Positions 41,351-51,521 of a stretch of DNA of 64,000 nucleotides are shown piece after piece. Source of the DNA: Emiliania huxleyi CCMP1516 (taxonomy: Eukaryota; Haptophyta; Isochrysidales; Noelaerhabdaceae); assembly GCF_000372725.1 (NCBI RefSeq), contig NW_005199666.1, forward strand, positions 20,991 to 84,990, given 5' to 3'. The stretch's first letter is position 1. Each line of letters starts with the position of its first letter. The position numbers were made by a program, and so were the translations under genes. The notes under the pieces were generated by a model. The model saw nothing but the letters and a program-made list of their open reading frames with translations, was not told the DNA's origin and searched no databases.

Positions 41351-41463
41351 TCTGATTTGGGCTCACAGCAAACTGCTTACTGGCCGCGACTCACAGCACA
41401 AACAAACACCAAACTTGCGAAGTAGACGCTCAAGACGAAAAAGTGGGTTAAGTACTCTCGAAT

Positions 41464-41548
41464 TGACAGCAATTCCCTTTCACGATTGTGCGTGATCTCC
41501 CCTTGGCAGCAATTCCCTTTCACGATTGTGCGTGATCTCCTCGAGTCT
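41464..41548 (+). repeat. 42-bp tandem repeat, two copies
   Basis: The unit contains GGCAGCAATTCCCTTTCACG and GATTGTGCGTGATCTCC, at about 41464 and 41507. Confidence 0.85.
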
Positions 41549-41757
41549 TTTCTTTCTTTTTTTGAGCTTAGCCTTCGATGTTAGGAAACAAAGCAAGGCG
41601 GACATGGCATATCGCTCTCGGGCCCGCAGACATCCCGCACACCCGCCGCCACCCGCGCGCGCCCCGCCCCACCCCGGCCGGGAGAAAGGGGAGTGACAGT
41701 TTGGGATTGCAAGCCCGAGTATGTTGAGTCCTATGTATGTATGTATGTAGAAAGATG

Positions 41758-42058
41758 AACAACAGTCAGGCTCGGACTGGACACCAACGCGGTATGGGTG
41801 GACGCGAGACAGATGATGACGACACGCACGAGCGACACAAAGACACAAACAGGCTCACAAGACACAGTCCTGGCTCAACAACGCAGATAGTAGGTAGGTA
41901 GGAAGGTGAAGAACAGTCAGGCTCGGACTGGACACCAACGCGGTATGGGTGGACGCAAGACAGATGATGACGACACGCACGAGCGACACACAGACACAAA
42001 CAAGCTCACAAGACACACAGCCAGCGGGCTGCCACACACCCTGAGTAGGCGTACACAT
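41758..42058. repeat. SINE-like dispersed repeat, two tandem copies of about 150 bp
   Basis: Both copies (41758-41908 and 41909-42058) contain CTCGGACTGGACACCAACGC and GATGATGACGACACGCACGA. They follow short tetranucleotide tails (TATG and TAGG repeats). Further copies are at 57976-58075 (inverted) and 63858-63955. No box A/B pair is convincing. Confidence 0.6.
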
Positions 42059-42339
42059 CACTCCAGGGCCAGGCGGGCAGGGCAGGCGGGCAGGCGGGCG
42101 GGGTCAGGGAAGAGGGCCCTCGGGTTACGCCTCGCCCGGCCCCCTCCGAGGGGGGAAGGGGAAAGAGGGGGGGCCCTCGGGGTGCGCCTCGCCCGGCCCC
42201 CTCCGAGGGGGGAAGGGAACTATTCTCTGTCCATCTACAGCGTGGGTGGTGGTACACTGCGTCGAGACAGCTCCGCGTCGCGCCCTCCCTTCCTGGAATA
42301 CTTACGAATACCCAGCGCGGAATACAATACGTAATTAAT

Positions 42340-42745
42340 TAATGAATTAACTAATTAGGTTAGGACGTGGAATACTGTACTCGAGGTCAACTCATATCCC
42401 TCCAGGTTACCCCAGAAGAATAACTAAATCGAGCCGCGCAGTCGCGCCACCAGAGACAAAAGGTCAGTGCAGGTGGCCGCGCCGCCCCGCCCCTGCGTCG
42501 CCCGCCGCCGCGCCGCGCCGCGCCGCCGCCCGCTCCGCGCCGCCCGTCGCCGCGCCGCGCCGCCGTCCGACAATTATTAATTCATTATTAATTAATTAAT
42601 AAACAATTATACCACCCGCCGCCGCGCCGCCCCGCACTGCGTCGCCCGCTGCCTCGCCGCGCCGCCGCCTCGCGCCGCTCGCCGCCGCGCCGCGCCCCCG
42701 CCCGATGATTAATAATTAATAATTATTACCCGATTATTAATAGTG
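42340..42745. repeat. Alternating CCG-rich and AATTAATT islands
   Basis: GC-only CCGCGCCG tracts alternate abruptly with nearly pure AT words (TTAATTAATTAATTA). No gene is seen. The sharp alternation suggests nested insertions or slippage arrays. Confidence 0.7.
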
Positions 42746-42833
42746 TGTGTGTTTGTGTGTGTGTGTGTGTGTGTAACGCAGATAACCTGAGGGTGTTTCT
42801 TTTTTCTCTGGCGGCGCTCATGGGTTGTGTTCC

Positions 42834-44145
42834 ATGAACTCCTCCTGCCCGCCCTGCCCGCCGGAGCACCTCCCTGTTCAGTACGGTGGCCATCCCGCAT
42901 GCGAGCGATGCGGCGAGAGTTGGCTTCGGCGGCCTGGCTGCGCGGCCGCAATCGTTGACCGGCACGTCGAGAAGAATGGCGGCACGACGATGCGAACGCT
43001 GTTGGAGCAGGTGAACGCAGGCTGGCACGGCCGCTGCGCCTTTGTCGGCTACGCCTTTGATCGGCGGAAGGTCGAATCGATCCTTCGCAGCGGGACGCGC
43101 GTGTGCGCAGAGGCGCACGGCCCCGTCGGCCCGCGCTTCTGGGAGAAGGAGCTGCCGCAGCTGCGTGCTCTCCAGCTGAGGGTGGGCGCGTGCAGCGGCA
43201 TCAAGGTTGTGCTGCGCGTGCGCGAGCCCTTCGCGTGGTACGTGTCCTGGTACCTCTGGGAAGCCGCGCTCGGCGGCAGGCAGAAGATCAACGCGAGCTC
43301 TCTGCCGGGCAACCTGCAGGCGCGCATCCTCGCCTCCGGCTACACGAGTACCCGGCACCTCTCCGGACAGCGAGGCCCTCTCTCGCCCGGCGAGTCGGCG
43401 CGCGTCGAGCTCGCGCTGCGCACTGCCGACTTGGTGGCGCCGACGGAGCGCTTCCGCGAGTTCGCCGTGCTCGCGTCAGTGCTTGTGGGTGGCTGGCTCA
43501 GCCCGACCTACCATTCCGCAAACCGGGCGCACGAGGGGGTCGCCGGAGACGGGGCGTGGGGCTGCGGCCCTCGTGCCGGGAATCGAGACGCCCTCAAGTG
43601 CTACGCGCTCAACGCACGCGCCGAGATTCCCCGAGATTGCCCGAGATTCCCCGAGATTAACCGATATTACCCGAGATTACCCGAGACTAACCGAGATTGA
43701 CCGAGATTGCCCGAGACTACCCGAGATTGCCCGAGATTGCCCGAGATTGCCCGAGATTGCCCGAGATGACACGCGCTCAACGCGAGCGACCTCTGCGCGT
43801 TTAGGCGGGACCTCTCTCGGACCGTTCCTGGAACGTTCCTGGAACGTTCCTGTGTAGGCGAGCGACCTCTGTTCCGAGGCCGACCCGGCGACGCCGCGCT
43901 GCCGTGCGCTCGTGCGCTCAGCGGCGGCCGATGACCACCGGCTGTATGCTCTCGCGGTCGGCATGTGGGTGGTCGCGCCATCTCTCGCCATATCTCGCCA
44001 TATCTCCCCAGATCTCGACTAGGCGGTCAGCATGTCGGCGGGCCACAGTCCACGCATGAGGAAGGTTGACCGCGTTGGCTCAACGGTGGTGCATAGGCTG
44101 CACGGTTCGACGCCAGCTGTGAACAGCGTCTCTTCACACCTCTGA
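42834..44145 (+). CDS. Sulfotransferase-like protein, three exons, 332 aa
   Basis: Exons 42834-43613, 43858-43953 and 44023-44145, in phase. DRHVEKNGGTTMRTLLEQ near residue 45 corresponds to the PAPS 5'-phosphosulfate loop (HxxKxGGT) of carbohydrate sulfotransferases; VVLRVREPFAWYVSWYLW near 125 corresponds to the 3'-phosphate-binding segment (RxPxxxxxS-Y). It probably sulfates a glycan in the Golgi, but I see no clear signal anchor, only a Cys/Pro-rich N-terminus, so a 5' exon may be missing. Both introns are GC-AG with matching ends (GCACGC; GCGGTCGGCATG against GCGGTCAGCATG). Intron 1 contains CCGAGATTGC units and a copy of the next exon's start. The 3' end could extend to an exon at 44583-44784. 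Confidence 0.6.
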
Positions 44146-44205
44146 CTGTGAACAGCGTCCATAGGTCGCGCGGTTCGACGAAACGCTCGCTGCGCACGAC
44201 GGCCC

Positions 44206-44370
44206 CGCCTTCCGCGCGCGGCCGCCGCAGCGCATGTTTCTTTTCTGAGGCGCGCGTTTCTTTTGTATTGCAATAGGCCCCGCTTTCCGCGCGCGGCCGC
44301 CGCAGCGCATCTTTCTTTTCTGAGGCGCGCGTTTCTTTTGTATTGCAATAGGCCCCGCTCTCCGCGCGCA
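44206..44370 (+). repeat. About 75-bp tandem repeat, two full copies
   Basis: The unit runs from GGCCCCGCTTTCCGCGCGCG through TTTCTTTTCTGAGGCGCGCG to TATTGCAATA. It lies just after the sulfotransferase stop. Confidence 0.85.
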
Positions 44371-44582
44371 GCTCGCGTCGCACGCGGCGGCGGTCGACGC
44401 GCTCGAGCGGCGGTCCTGCCAGGCGTGTTTGTGACCCCCCCCTTCCCCCCCCCTCCCGCCCACACACACCGCTCACACTCTGTCGTCTAGACGTGGAGCC
44501 GCGAGGGACTGCCCGGCCCTTGCCCCACCACCTCGTGTGTGTGGAGAGGTTTTGCCTTACCTCACCGTACCTTACCTCAGGC

Positions 44583-44784
44583 GTACTTGCCGTGCCGGCG
44601 GGCGACAGCCGGCACGCGCCGACCGCCCGAGTGTGCGAGGGGGCTGGCCAACGCCAACCCGGACATGAACCCGCGCATCCACGAGCAGCTCGCCACGTGC
44701 GCCGCGCCGCCGGAGAGCCCGCAGCACACGAATGCGCCGCATCGGCGACGAAGCGGGACTAAGCCTAGGACTAAGCACGGATGA
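44583..44784 (+). CDS. Possible last exon after an introner-like repeat
   Basis: Following AG at 44580, a frame reads LANANPDMNPRIHEQLATCA and runs to a stop at 44784. The preceding 44487-44552 is a copy of the element found in ABCG intron 9, so this could be an exon bounded by an introner. It could belong to the sulfotransferase gene or be unrelated. From 44785 to 45249 no gene is seen; a type B module lies at 44913-44960. Confidence 0.25.
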
Positions 44785-44912
44785 GTCCTATGGTTACAGC
44801 ATACATGACATGCCATGGACATGGACATGGACATGTTTTTGGATGCCACCCGCACGAGGTAGGCGGCGCGCAGCGCCGCTCTCGCAGGCTGTTTTTTACT
44901 CTTTCTTCTTTT

Positions 44913-44960
44913 GCCTGTGTGCTGTGAGAGCGAGTTGTTTTGTTTAAATTCTTCTTTTGT
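44913..44960 (+). promoter_or_regulatory. Type B upstream module without an obvious downstream gene
   Basis: GTGTGCTGTGAGAGCGAG is followed by TTGTTTTGTTTAAATTCTT, near-identical to the copy at 26725-26768. No start codon of a recognised gene follows within 300 bases on this strand. Confidence 0.35.
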
Positions 44961-45249
44961 TTTCAGCGCGGGTGACGCCGCTCACATCGTCTAATAGTTG
45001 GCTAGTTCCAATTCACTCTGACACGCTAATCTTGAAAACGCGTCCAACGGAGCCGCCGTGTTGCTCCCAGCGGAATCCCCCGCGCTTCCTGCGGCCATGG
45101 CCGATGATACTAGTATGAGAGGTCACACATCTGGCTACCGCGAGCGCGACTCAACTCGCCGACGTCGTCCGATGTCTGTGCCTCAAAGTCAGCCTCCAGA
45201 GGCTATCGTGGGGTCGAGCCGGCGGTAGCCATGACATGTGGTTAGTGCT

Positions 45250-46661
45250 CTAATCAAGACACTCCTTCCTCTCGTGGGGTGGTCCTCCACCTTCTGCCAT
45301 GAAAGCTGTCTCGTCCAGGTTCAGGATCGGAGAGACGGCGACCTTGAGATGCGGGTACTCGAGCGGCGATGTCTGGTCTGCAGTAAGGCCGAGGCCGAGC
45401 CTCTCGTCCTCCCCGCAGCCAAAGCCAAAGGCGCGGCCATCACTTGCTCCGATGAGAGAGTGGAAGTAACCTGCCACCACCATGCATGCCCCGACGCCAC
45501 GCAGCGCCTCGACCTCCGTCGGCTGTAGAAGGAAAACTTCAGCTAGGCCGTGGCCTAGCTGGCCCATGTCGCCATCCCCGAACGAATAGACAGCCCCGCC
45601 GCAGGTCACGACGAGGCTGTGGTCTGCACCGGCCGACACCGCCTTCACCGCCGGCAGCCCTGGGATGCGTGTGGGCGTGAGCCTGTCCTCTCGGTCTCCG
45701 AGGCCGAGCTGTCCGTTGGCGTTGTTGCCGAACGCGAAGACGGAGCCGTCCCTCGACAGCGCCAGGCTGTGATGTTCACCCGCCGAGATGGCGCGGGCGA
45801 CGAGCGCCGGGATCGGCGTGGGCAACCACAGATTGTTGGTATTGCCGTGCCCCAGCTGTCCGTCATCACCGTTCCCGAACGTCAGAACCGTCCCGTGCTC
45901 GTCCAGCACCATGCTGTGGTAGTCGCCCGCTGAAATGGAAAGGACGCGGGTCTGCAGCGCCTCGATGAGCTTGGGCGTGAACTGGTCGACCACGTCACCA
46001 TGCCCGAGCTGCCCGACGAGTCCGGCGCCCCAGGAGTACACGCCTCCACTCACAGAGAGAACGAGGCTGTACCTGCCTCCAGCTGAGACGGCAGCCACGC
46101 ACACCGACCGCAGCGCCTCGACCTGCTTCGGCACGTACACGTTGGTGCCTGGGTTGCCGTGCCCTATCTGGCCGTCCTCGTTGAAGCCAAAGGAGAACAC
46201 CGCGCCGGCCTCGCTGAGCGCCAGCGTGTGGCACGCGCTCGCCGACACGCTGCGAATGCGCACCCCTTGCAGCGAGGGAACCGGCGTCGGCACGGCGAGG
46301 CGAGCGACGCCCTCGCCGTGGCCCAGGTAGCCATAATCGGCCCCGTGCTTCTTCTCATCCACCCCGCACGTGAGCAGCGAGCCATCCGTGTTGACAAAGG
46401 CGGTGTGCGAGTAGCCAGCCGCGACGGGCTGCGGCAGGCTGGCACGGTCCAGCCGCTCGTCCCACAGCAGCGACTGCGTGCAGCACACGGGCGGCGGCGG
46501 GGAGGCGGCGGAGGCGGGTCGTGGAAGGCCTTGCAAACGCAGTCGACCCGGGCGACGTCCTCCGGCGAGGGGAGGTGGAGGAGGACGGTGGCGAGGAGCT
46601 CGGCCGGCAGGGAGAGGAGGGTGGGCGGCGGCGCGTCGAGGTCGGAGATGGGCGCAGGACG
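45250..46661 (-). CDS. F-box + RCC1-repeat protein 1
   Basis: The main exon 45250-46473 (408 codons) carries seven RCC1-type blades (for example VYSWGAGLVGQLGHGDVVDQ, FAFGNNANGQLGLGDRED). A 56-bp GC-AG intron (46474-46529) joins it in phase to an F-box exon reading LLSLPAELLATVLLHLPSPE and DVARVDCVCK. F-box proteins select substrates for SCF ubiquitin ligases; RCC1 propellers bind proteins or chromatin. The 5' end is not solved: the F-box frame has no ATG, and the end given is approximate. A nearby ATG at 46687 is in another frame, so an extra exon or a sequence error is likely. The architecture matches the gene at 50079-51391. Confidence 0.65.
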
Positions 46662-46794
46662 CAAGAAACACGAATGCCTTTCGGCATTAGAGAGGCACAC
46701 ACGGTAGCGAGAATCGGCGAGAGACTGCGAAGAGAGATAGGAAGAGGCAGACTCCCTAGGGTGGGCGACGGATAGCGCACCACACACCTCTCCT

Positions 46795-47260
46795 TAAAAT
46801 CCCTGTGTGGTGGCGGCGTGCCGTCCTCCCATCCCTCCCTTGGGTTGTCTGTTTTCTTTCTTTCTTTTAGGCACACACGGTCTCGTCCGTGCCTCGCCGG
46901 TTTTCTTTTCGGACGGGCCCATGTATGGATCATGTTTTAGGTTTGTTGTTGGCAAATCAAGACACAGAGCTCACACAGATTTGAGACACAAAAAGAAAGA
47001 AAAATTTGTGCTGTTGCCATATGTTCTACTTTTTTCTGATATGTCGCCCCCCCCAGCACTCCACGGTGCCAAGGGCACAAACAAGGGCACAACTCAAACA
47101 ACAGACGACAGGAAGTGATATGTGAGGCTAGAGCATCTTGCTCCACCTCTAGCAATCTCACCGGCCTGCGAGGCACGGACGAGACCGTATGTGGGGTCTA
47201 GTGAGGTGTCTATGGACGCGCTCCTCTCACTCACACTCTGCGGGTTCTTTTTTCTCTTGT
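46795..47260. other. Intergenic with short dispersed repeats
   Basis: 46803-46827 (CTGTGTGGTGGCGGCGTGCC) recurs exactly at 58113-58136. 46936-46975 recurs upstream of the AP2-like gene (25347-25385). No gene is seen. Confidence 0.5.
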
Positions 47261-47320
47261 AGTGCCAGTCCGAGCCAGTCTGCTGTGAGAGGGGCTTGAT
47301 AGTAAAATTCTTTTTTCTCT
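47261..47320 (+). promoter_or_regulatory. Type B upstream module before the RS/Q-rich gene
   Basis: Contains GCCAGTCTGCTGTGAGAGGG and AAAATTCTTTTTTCTC and ends about 20 bases before the ATG at 47341. Confidence 0.5.
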
Positions 47321-47340
47321 TTTTTTATACTGCGGTTGCC

Positions 47341-47900
47341 ATGCGGGGTGACAGAGACCGGGACCGCCGCGGTCGCTCTCGCAGCCCGCCTCGTCGCGAT
47401 CTCGCTCTCGCAGCCCGCCTCGACGCGCCTCGCGACCGGGGCGACCGCGAGAGGGGCGACCGCGAGAGGGGCGACCGCGAGAGGGGCGACCGCGATCGAG
47501 GAGATCGCGGCAGGCCCTTTCGCGGCGGCCGTGGCGGCGACAACGAGCGTGACCGCGCGGGTGACCGTAGCGGCGAGCGCGAGCGCGAGCGCGACTGGAG
47601 GGATCGCGAGCGTGGTGACCGGCGGAGGGAGCGGGAGCGGCCGCGCTCACCCGGCGATCGCGACCTGCCGAGCGGCGGTCCGGGCCGGCGCGGGAGGAGC
47701 CCCGATGGCAGCGCCCGCCGTCGGGCGCGCCGCAGCCCGAGCCCGGGGAAATCCATCGCGGCGCAGTACGACAACCTCTTTGAGGGCGCGGACTGGTACA
47801 ACGGGCTCGGGGACGGCGCTGGCGGCGAGCTGGGGGAGGTGCCGCCGCAGCCGCAGCCGCAGCCGCAGCCGCAGCCGCAGCAGCAGCAGCAGCCGCAGCC

Positions 47901-47938
<38 letters not shown>

Positions 47939-49696
47939 CGGCAAACGCGCTGGCGGCAGCGGCGGCAGCTGCACCGGCGGCGGCGGAGGCGCCGGAGGAG
48001 GCGGCGACCGCCGACGTCGAGGCGCTCAAAAGCAGCCTGCTGCAGGGCTTCCTCACCGACATTGCGCCGATGGCGGGGGCGGCGTCGGCGGCGGCGCCGC
48101 CGCCGCAGCCGCCGCGCGGCGCGGCGGTGTCAGCGTCTGCGGCGGCGGCAAGGGCGGCGGAGGCGGCGGAGGGGGCGGAGGAAACTGCGGCGGTCGGGCG
48201 GGCGGCGGGGGCGTCGGAGATCGACTCGCTCAAGGAGCTCGACAATTAATGAGGCAGTTAATTAAGGAATTCGTTGATTGCTGTAGGAGATCGAGTCGCT
48301 CAAGAGCTCGCTGCTGACCGGCTTCCTCTCTCGCATCGATGCGCCGGCGCCAGGGCCGCTTTCGCAACAGCCGCAACTCAAGCCGGCGCCGCCGCCGGGG
48401 GCGGCGGTTGCGGGTGTGTCGGCGCCAGCGGCGGCGGCGGGGGCGGCAGCAGGGGGGGCGGCAGGGGCGGCGGCGGCGGCGCCGGCGGCGGCGGCGGGGG
48501 CGGCGCCGGCGGCGGGGGCGGGGGCGGCGGCGGTTCGCAGCGCGGGCGTGTCTGTGGCGGAGGGGCGGGAGAAAGGAGGGGCGGCTGGGAGGCACGGGGC
48601 TGGCTCCGCATCCCACCGGCGCGGCGACGAGCCTGGGGACTTGGTACACTAATAATAATAATAATACTATGATAATAATAGCAATAGCAATAGTTATAGA
48701 ATGATAATGCAGACACGGCCAGACCACTTCATGTTGCAAGTGTCCTTTTGCAAGTGTCAGGTGGAGGCGCGCCTTCCCGAGCGGAGTGCTCGAAGGCCGT
48801 CGGGCCGGCGACTGAGGCTGCGCGAGATGTCGCCGAGGCATGTGCAGTCGATGCTGCGGCGGATGGGGATGCAGGAGCACGCCGCCGCATTCCGACGCGG
48901 CGGCATCGACGGCAGCATGTGCGACCTTCTCGATGAGGAGCTGCTGCACCACGCCCTCGGTGACATCTCCCCGCATCTCCCCATCTCTCCCCGCACCTCC
49001 CCAGATCTCCCCAGATCTCCACGCGGCATCTCCCCAGATCTCCCCACATCTCCCCACATCTCCCCATCTCTCCCCGCACCTCCCCAGATCTCCCCAGATC
49101 TCCACGCGGCATCTCTCCAGATCTCTCCAGATCTCCCCACATCTCCCCACATCTCTTCACACCTCCCAGATCTCCCCGCACCTCCCCAGATCTCCCCAGA
49201 TCTCCCCAGATCTCCCCAGATCTCCCCAGATCTCCCCAGATCTCACCCCCGCCCCACTCGACCGCCAGGCGTGATCTCGCAGCCGCAGCGCCGCCGCTTC
49301 CTCGGGTGGGTCGATCGGATGCAGCTGTCGGGGGAGGTAGGGGCAAGGCAGCCGACGCACCGGGGGGGGCGCGGCAGCGCGAGCGGGCCGGTCTGGAACG
49401 CGCCCCGCGCTGCCGGCGGCGGCGCGCGCCTTGGGGCCCCCGCCCCCGCCGCCGAGTTCGAACGGCGGCCGGCGGCCGCCGCCCCACGGCACCACCTCGC
49501 CCCCGCCGCCGCACCGTACCCGCCCCCCGCCTGCCGGCGCGGCGCGGCGCTCGCCGCGCTCGGGTCTGCGCTCGCGCCGGGTGTCGCGCCGGGTGTCGCG
49601 CCGGATGTCGCTCCGAGTCTCGGCGCCGAGATCGTCTTCAAGCCGCCGGCGGCCGGCGGCGTCGGCTCGGTGCCCGTCCTGCCGGACGCGGGGTAA
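47341..49696 (+). CDS. RS/RE-rich, Q-rich protein, probably ending in a SAM domain, 619 aa
   Basis: Proposed exons 47341-48216, 48287-48643, 48761-48959 and 49269-49696; all phases fit. The N-terminus is an Arg/Asp/Glu/Ser-rich region typical of splicing-related proteins (RDRDRRGRSRSPPRRD, four GDRERG units). A short conserved block (SIAAQYDNLFEGADWYNGLG), a Gln/Pro tract and two copies of a helix (LKSSLLQGFLTDI, LKSSLLTGFLSRI) follow. Exons 3-4 encode a SAM fold (VQSMLRRMGMQEHAAAFRRG, CDLLDEELLHHALG, then RRRFLGWVDRMQ across the intron). Joining the SAM exons to the RS-rich part is inference: exon 3 could instead start its own gene at ATG 48701. Intron 1 has GAGATCGA at both ends. Confidence 0.55.
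48648..48700 (+). repeat. AAT/AGC-rich microsatellite
   Basis: ATAATAATAATAATACTATG-type units lie inside the proposed intron 2 of the RS-rich gene. Confidence 0.8.
48960..49268 (+). repeat. SAM-domain intron minisatellite (CTCCCCAGAT type)
   Basis: About 28 units of roughly 10 bp (ATCTCCCCAG/ATCTCCCCAC), with two longer blocks starting CCATCTCTCCCCGCACCTCC. It interrupts the SAM domain between helices 4 and 5. Confidence 0.85.
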
Positions 49697-50078
49697 AGAG
49701 AGAGGGAGGGGGGGAGGCACAGCGGTGACCGGTGAGCGCGCGCATGTGCGCGGCGGCGCTGCCCTGGTGCCACAACATCGCGCATCGCGCCACCTCCAGT
49801 ATATGCGAGCCCGGTCGGAATCAACCCCATCGCGTTTCGTTTTTCACCTTCCTCTGTCCGCGTATCCGTACAGTAGAGAGAACAGTAGAGAGATATTTTC
49901 CCCCGAAAGTTGCGGTGGGGTCGCCCCGTGGCCGTGCGTGTATCGTATGACGAGGTAATGTGTCGACACGCGGAGTGGGTGGCTCCACACAGAAGGTCAT
50001 GTCATGCTGCCGCCGCCACGGCTGCCACCTCAGCCTCAGGCCCCACACGTTGGCTGCTCAGCCGAGGTAGTGCCCTTC

Positions 50079-51391
50079 TCACAGCCCCGGCGCCCATGCC
50101 TCGATCTTCTTGGGCAGCAGCTGGTTCGACAGGTCATCTCCGTGGCCCAAGCAGCCATCAACGCCGTCGCCCCAGGTAAAGACGGCGCTGTCGGCGGCGC
50201 GAGCGAGGCTGTGGTCGGTTCCAGCCGACACAGCGACGACGCGCCGCCCCGCCAAGGCGCCGACCTTCTTTGGCAGCAGCTGGTCCTGCTGGTTGCCGTG
50301 GCCCAGCTTTTGCCCCAGTCTCCATCGCCCCAGCTCCAAACGGCACCGTCGACGGCGATGGCGAGGCTGTGCCTACCTCCCGCCGACACAGTGATGACGC
50401 GCCGCCCAGCCAAGGCCTCGACCTTCTTCGGCAGCAGCTGGCGCTGCTGGTCGCCGTGGCCCAGCTTGCCGTAGTCTCCACTGCCCCAGCTCCAGACGGA
50501 GCCGTCGGCGGTGAGGGCGAGGCTGTGGTCGCCTCCAGCCGACACAGCGACGACGCGCTGGCCAGCAAAGGCCTCGACCTTCTTCGGCAGGAGCTGGTTC
50601 TGCTGGTCGCCGTGGCCAAGCTGGCCGTAGACTCCGCGGCCCCAGCTCCAGACGGCGCCATCGACGGTGAGGGCGAGGCTGTGGAAGTCTCCAGCCGAGA
50701 CAGCAACGACGCGCCGCCCCGCCAAGGCCTCGATCTTCTTCGGCTGCGAATGGTCCTGCTCGTCGCCGTGGCCCAGTCGGCCGTTCCAACCGAAGCCCCA
50801 GCTCCAGACAGCGCTGTCAGCGGTGAGGGCGAGGCTGTGGTCGCCTCCAGCTGCCACGCTCACGGCGCGCACGTCATCCAGCGTGGACGGCAGGCGGGTC
50901 GGCGTGTTGAGCCGCGGCACGCCCTCGCCGTGGCCGAGAGGGCCTGGTAATGCCTCCTCCTCCTCCTCCTCCTCCTCCTCCTCGCCCTCCGTTGCCACTG
51001 ACCCGCACGACGACAGCCGCCCCTCGCCGTCGATGAAGACGCTGTGCCGTTCGCCTGCTGCCGCCCTCGCCGGCCGGTTGGACTCGCACAGCAACGCCGA
51101 ATAGCACAGCCACCGCATGGCGCAGCCCTCGTCCTCGGGCTGCGCCGGCAGCTCGAGGCCGCGCTCTTGCGCCCACAAGCGGATGCCCTGCTCCGCAAGC
51201 GAGGCGTGAAAGAGGAGCGAGACGGCCGCGACGCAAGCGATGTCGACGGGGCTGTCGAAGCGGGAGAGGACGCGCTCGAGGAGCTCCCTAGGGAGGTCGA
51301 GCAGGCGGGCGGGCGGCGGCGCGTCTGGCGAGGGAGCGGCAGTGGAGGCGGTGGCGAGGCGGCGCGAGCGGCGGCGCGGCGGGGTGGACAT
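50079..51391 (-). CDS. F-box + RCC1-repeat protein 2, with a frame break near 50315
   Basis: ATG at 51391. The N-terminus is basic (TPPRRRSRRLATAS), then an F-box (LLDLPRELLERVLSRFDSPV), then RCC1 blades such as WSWGFGWNGRLGHGDEQDH and WSWGRGVYGQLGHGDQQNQ. One blade is replaced by a Glu run (about 11 E). Near 50315 an extra AA (GGCAAAAGCTG where sister blades have GGCAAGCTG) shifts the frame; the protein pattern resumes in the next frame and ends cleanly at 50079 (LLPKKIEAWAPGL). This is either a sequence error, a very short intron or a recent inactivation. The DNA of the blades is highly similar, so they expanded recently. From 49697 to 50078 nothing is recognised. Confidence 0.65.
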
Positions 51392-51521
51392 CGCGAGAAA
51401 AGAAATTTATCGCCCGCCGCGACATCTCGGGCGATCTCGGAGCGCACACAAAACCTCTATTTTTCTCCAAAGTTCCCTCAGGACGCACGCCCGGCCCGGT
51501 AAAGCGAGAGACCGCCGCCAT
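51392..51521. promoter_or_regulatory. Divergent promoter region, 130 bp
   Basis: The F-box/RCC1 gene 2 starts at 51391 on the minus strand and the membrane protein starts at 51522 on the plus strand. Both must be transcribed from this short gap. No motif is certain. Confidence 0.5.

Noticed and set aside
48960-49268. CRISPR-like regular repeats
   Set aside because: Units of about 10 bp without unique spacers, inside eukaryotic introns; these are minisatellites.
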